A stretch of 64,000 bases of DNA from Diploscapter coronatus. Its lineage: Eukaryota > Nematoda > Chromadorea > Rhabditida > Rhabditidae. The notes under the pieces were generated by a model that did not search any database, was not told the origin of the DNA, and worked only from the letters and a program-made list of their open reading frames with translations. How positions within the stretch are numbered: the stretch's first letter is position 1; the number at the start of each line of letters is the position of its first letter. The position numbers and the translations under genes are program-made. The stretch lies in contig OZ038422.1 of assembly GCA_964036155.1 (NCBI GenBank), positions 62,023,201 to 62,087,200 on the forward strand, given 5' to 3'. Positions 63,125 through 64,000 of the stretch are shown in pieces.

Positions 63125-64000
63125 ATCTCTTGTTGTTTTCGGGCTCCGGATAAAAGTTTACTGTTTTGTCTCGATTGTAAAATAATGGGATTACACAACA
63201 AATACCGCTACTCAAAAATCATTGATAAGACTGATACTCTCGTCAGAAACTCCCTTGGCAAAACGCATCTACGAAACAAAGAAAAGTGGCTAGAGCACAG
63301 AGTACTGACTTTCTCATTGGGTGCCTCGCGCCAAGGGTTAGGCACACAGAGTGTGGACCGCGTGGTTATCGATTCGCGTACGACTAGAGACAGAGGACAA
63401 CAGAGAAAGAAAGTGAGGGATAGTGAGGGAAAGCGATAGAGCGCAGAGAAGGCAATAGCATGGGAAGAAAGGCAACCCCAACTGCATCTGCTGCGCTGAA
63501 CACCAGCCGGCTTTGCCTGCCTATATTTTATCGATTATCTTATAACGTTGATGACGTCATATTAATAATTATCATGACGTCATATTCAAATTTCATTCAT
63601 TATACCTTTCCATAAGGTCTAGTCTTGAATATCTACAGAAAACGCTTATTTTTCAGGTCATTCTAGAATTTTCCAGATTTTGATCTTTGATATAAGATAT
63701 GCACGTTTAGTTTGATGCTAGGCATATCATATGTGATTATATTATCTTAGCTATGCGTAATATATGCTTGCGAATCATTATGAATCATAGGAAGTTTAGA
63801 CCGTATTATTGAAAACTATGTGAAATATTGCAAATCTCATTCACTCTTAGCTAGAAAAACATGATTATTTCGTAATATATTGATATTTTGGATTTTAATT
63901 TTTTGTACTTTGTACTTGTCTATATTTAGCCTCAGATTTTCCATGTCTATGAATAGTATTTTTCTCCGAGTCTCCTAATGTTATTCTATCTCTAAGCCAT
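63125..64000. other. 3' end of window, no gene supported
   Basis: The 84-codon frame at 63185-63439 has no domain or splice partner and overlaps a purine module (63385-63475). TGACGTCAT occurs twice in tandem context at 63551-63587 (GATGACGTCATATTAATAAT then ATGACGTCATATTC), a direct repeat of a perfect CRE-like octamer. Nothing else was resolved. Confidence 0.45.

Noticed and set aside
63185..63439. 84-codon plus-strand frame at the window end
   Set aside because: The composition turns to Arg/Asp/Glu low complexity across a purine module and no start context or splice partner is visible.

Overview
The window is AT-rich animal nuclear DNA that I read as nematode. Genes are split into many small exons, most introns are 40-200 bp and end in TTTCAG or TTTTAG, and several start codons lie a few bases after an intron-like acceptor, as expected for spliced-leader trans-splicing. 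No prokaryotic operon, CRISPR array, rRNA or convincing tRNA was seen. Exon models come from reading frame, splice sites and family resemblance. Those for PAN3, calnexin, Ran, dyskerin, the small secreted peptide and the 3' multi-pass membrane gene were checked base by base for phase. NTE and LGN/Pins models are solid in order but approximate at some edges.

Layout: 1-1.2 kb holds only diverged repeats. 1.2-2.0 kb (-) is a small single-pass membrane protein. 2.0-3.0 kb is a repeat field with a 74-bp tandem array. 3.0-6.4 kb is gene-poor with foldbacks. 6.4-10.7 kb (+) is PAN3, the pseudokinase subunit of the PAN2-PAN3 deadenylase. 12.3-16.5 kb (+) is calnexin, an ER lectin chaperone. 18.0-18.4 kb (+) is a Tyr/Pro-rich secreted peptide. 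18.8-20.1 kb (-) is an F-box/kelch gene, with a second diverged copy at 22.9-24.1 kb (-). Between them lie a pair of about 440-bp inverted repeats and a foldback element. 24.6-25.3 kb (-) carries four in-frame exons of unknown function. 26.7-28.0 kb is a damaged but structurally complete mariner transposon. 30.3-40.1 kb (-) is NTE/PNPLA6 (Swiss cheese), a lysophospholipase. 43.0-48.2 kb (-) is LGN/Pins (GPSM), a spindle-orientation TPR-GoLoco adaptor. 50.4-52.1 kb (-) is the Ran GTPase. 53.1-56.0 kb (+) is dyskerin, divergent from Ran. 57.1-63.0 kb (+) is a roughly seven-helix membrane protein with a PPxY motif.

The genes are mostly single-copy housekeeping genes (mRNA decay, glycoprotein folding, phospholipid metabolism, nuclear transport, rRNA pseudouridylation, cell polarity) and do not form one pathway. 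The remarkable part is the DNA around them: an unusually dense set of palindromic or foldback elements, a 365-bp MITE family with TA target sites, a degenerate GGTACC-type motif recurring in introns of unrelated genes, and recurrent purine-rich modules carrying AGAAATAG. Splicing oddities include two GC-AG introns and one NTE intron whose acceptor reads GG where AG is expected.
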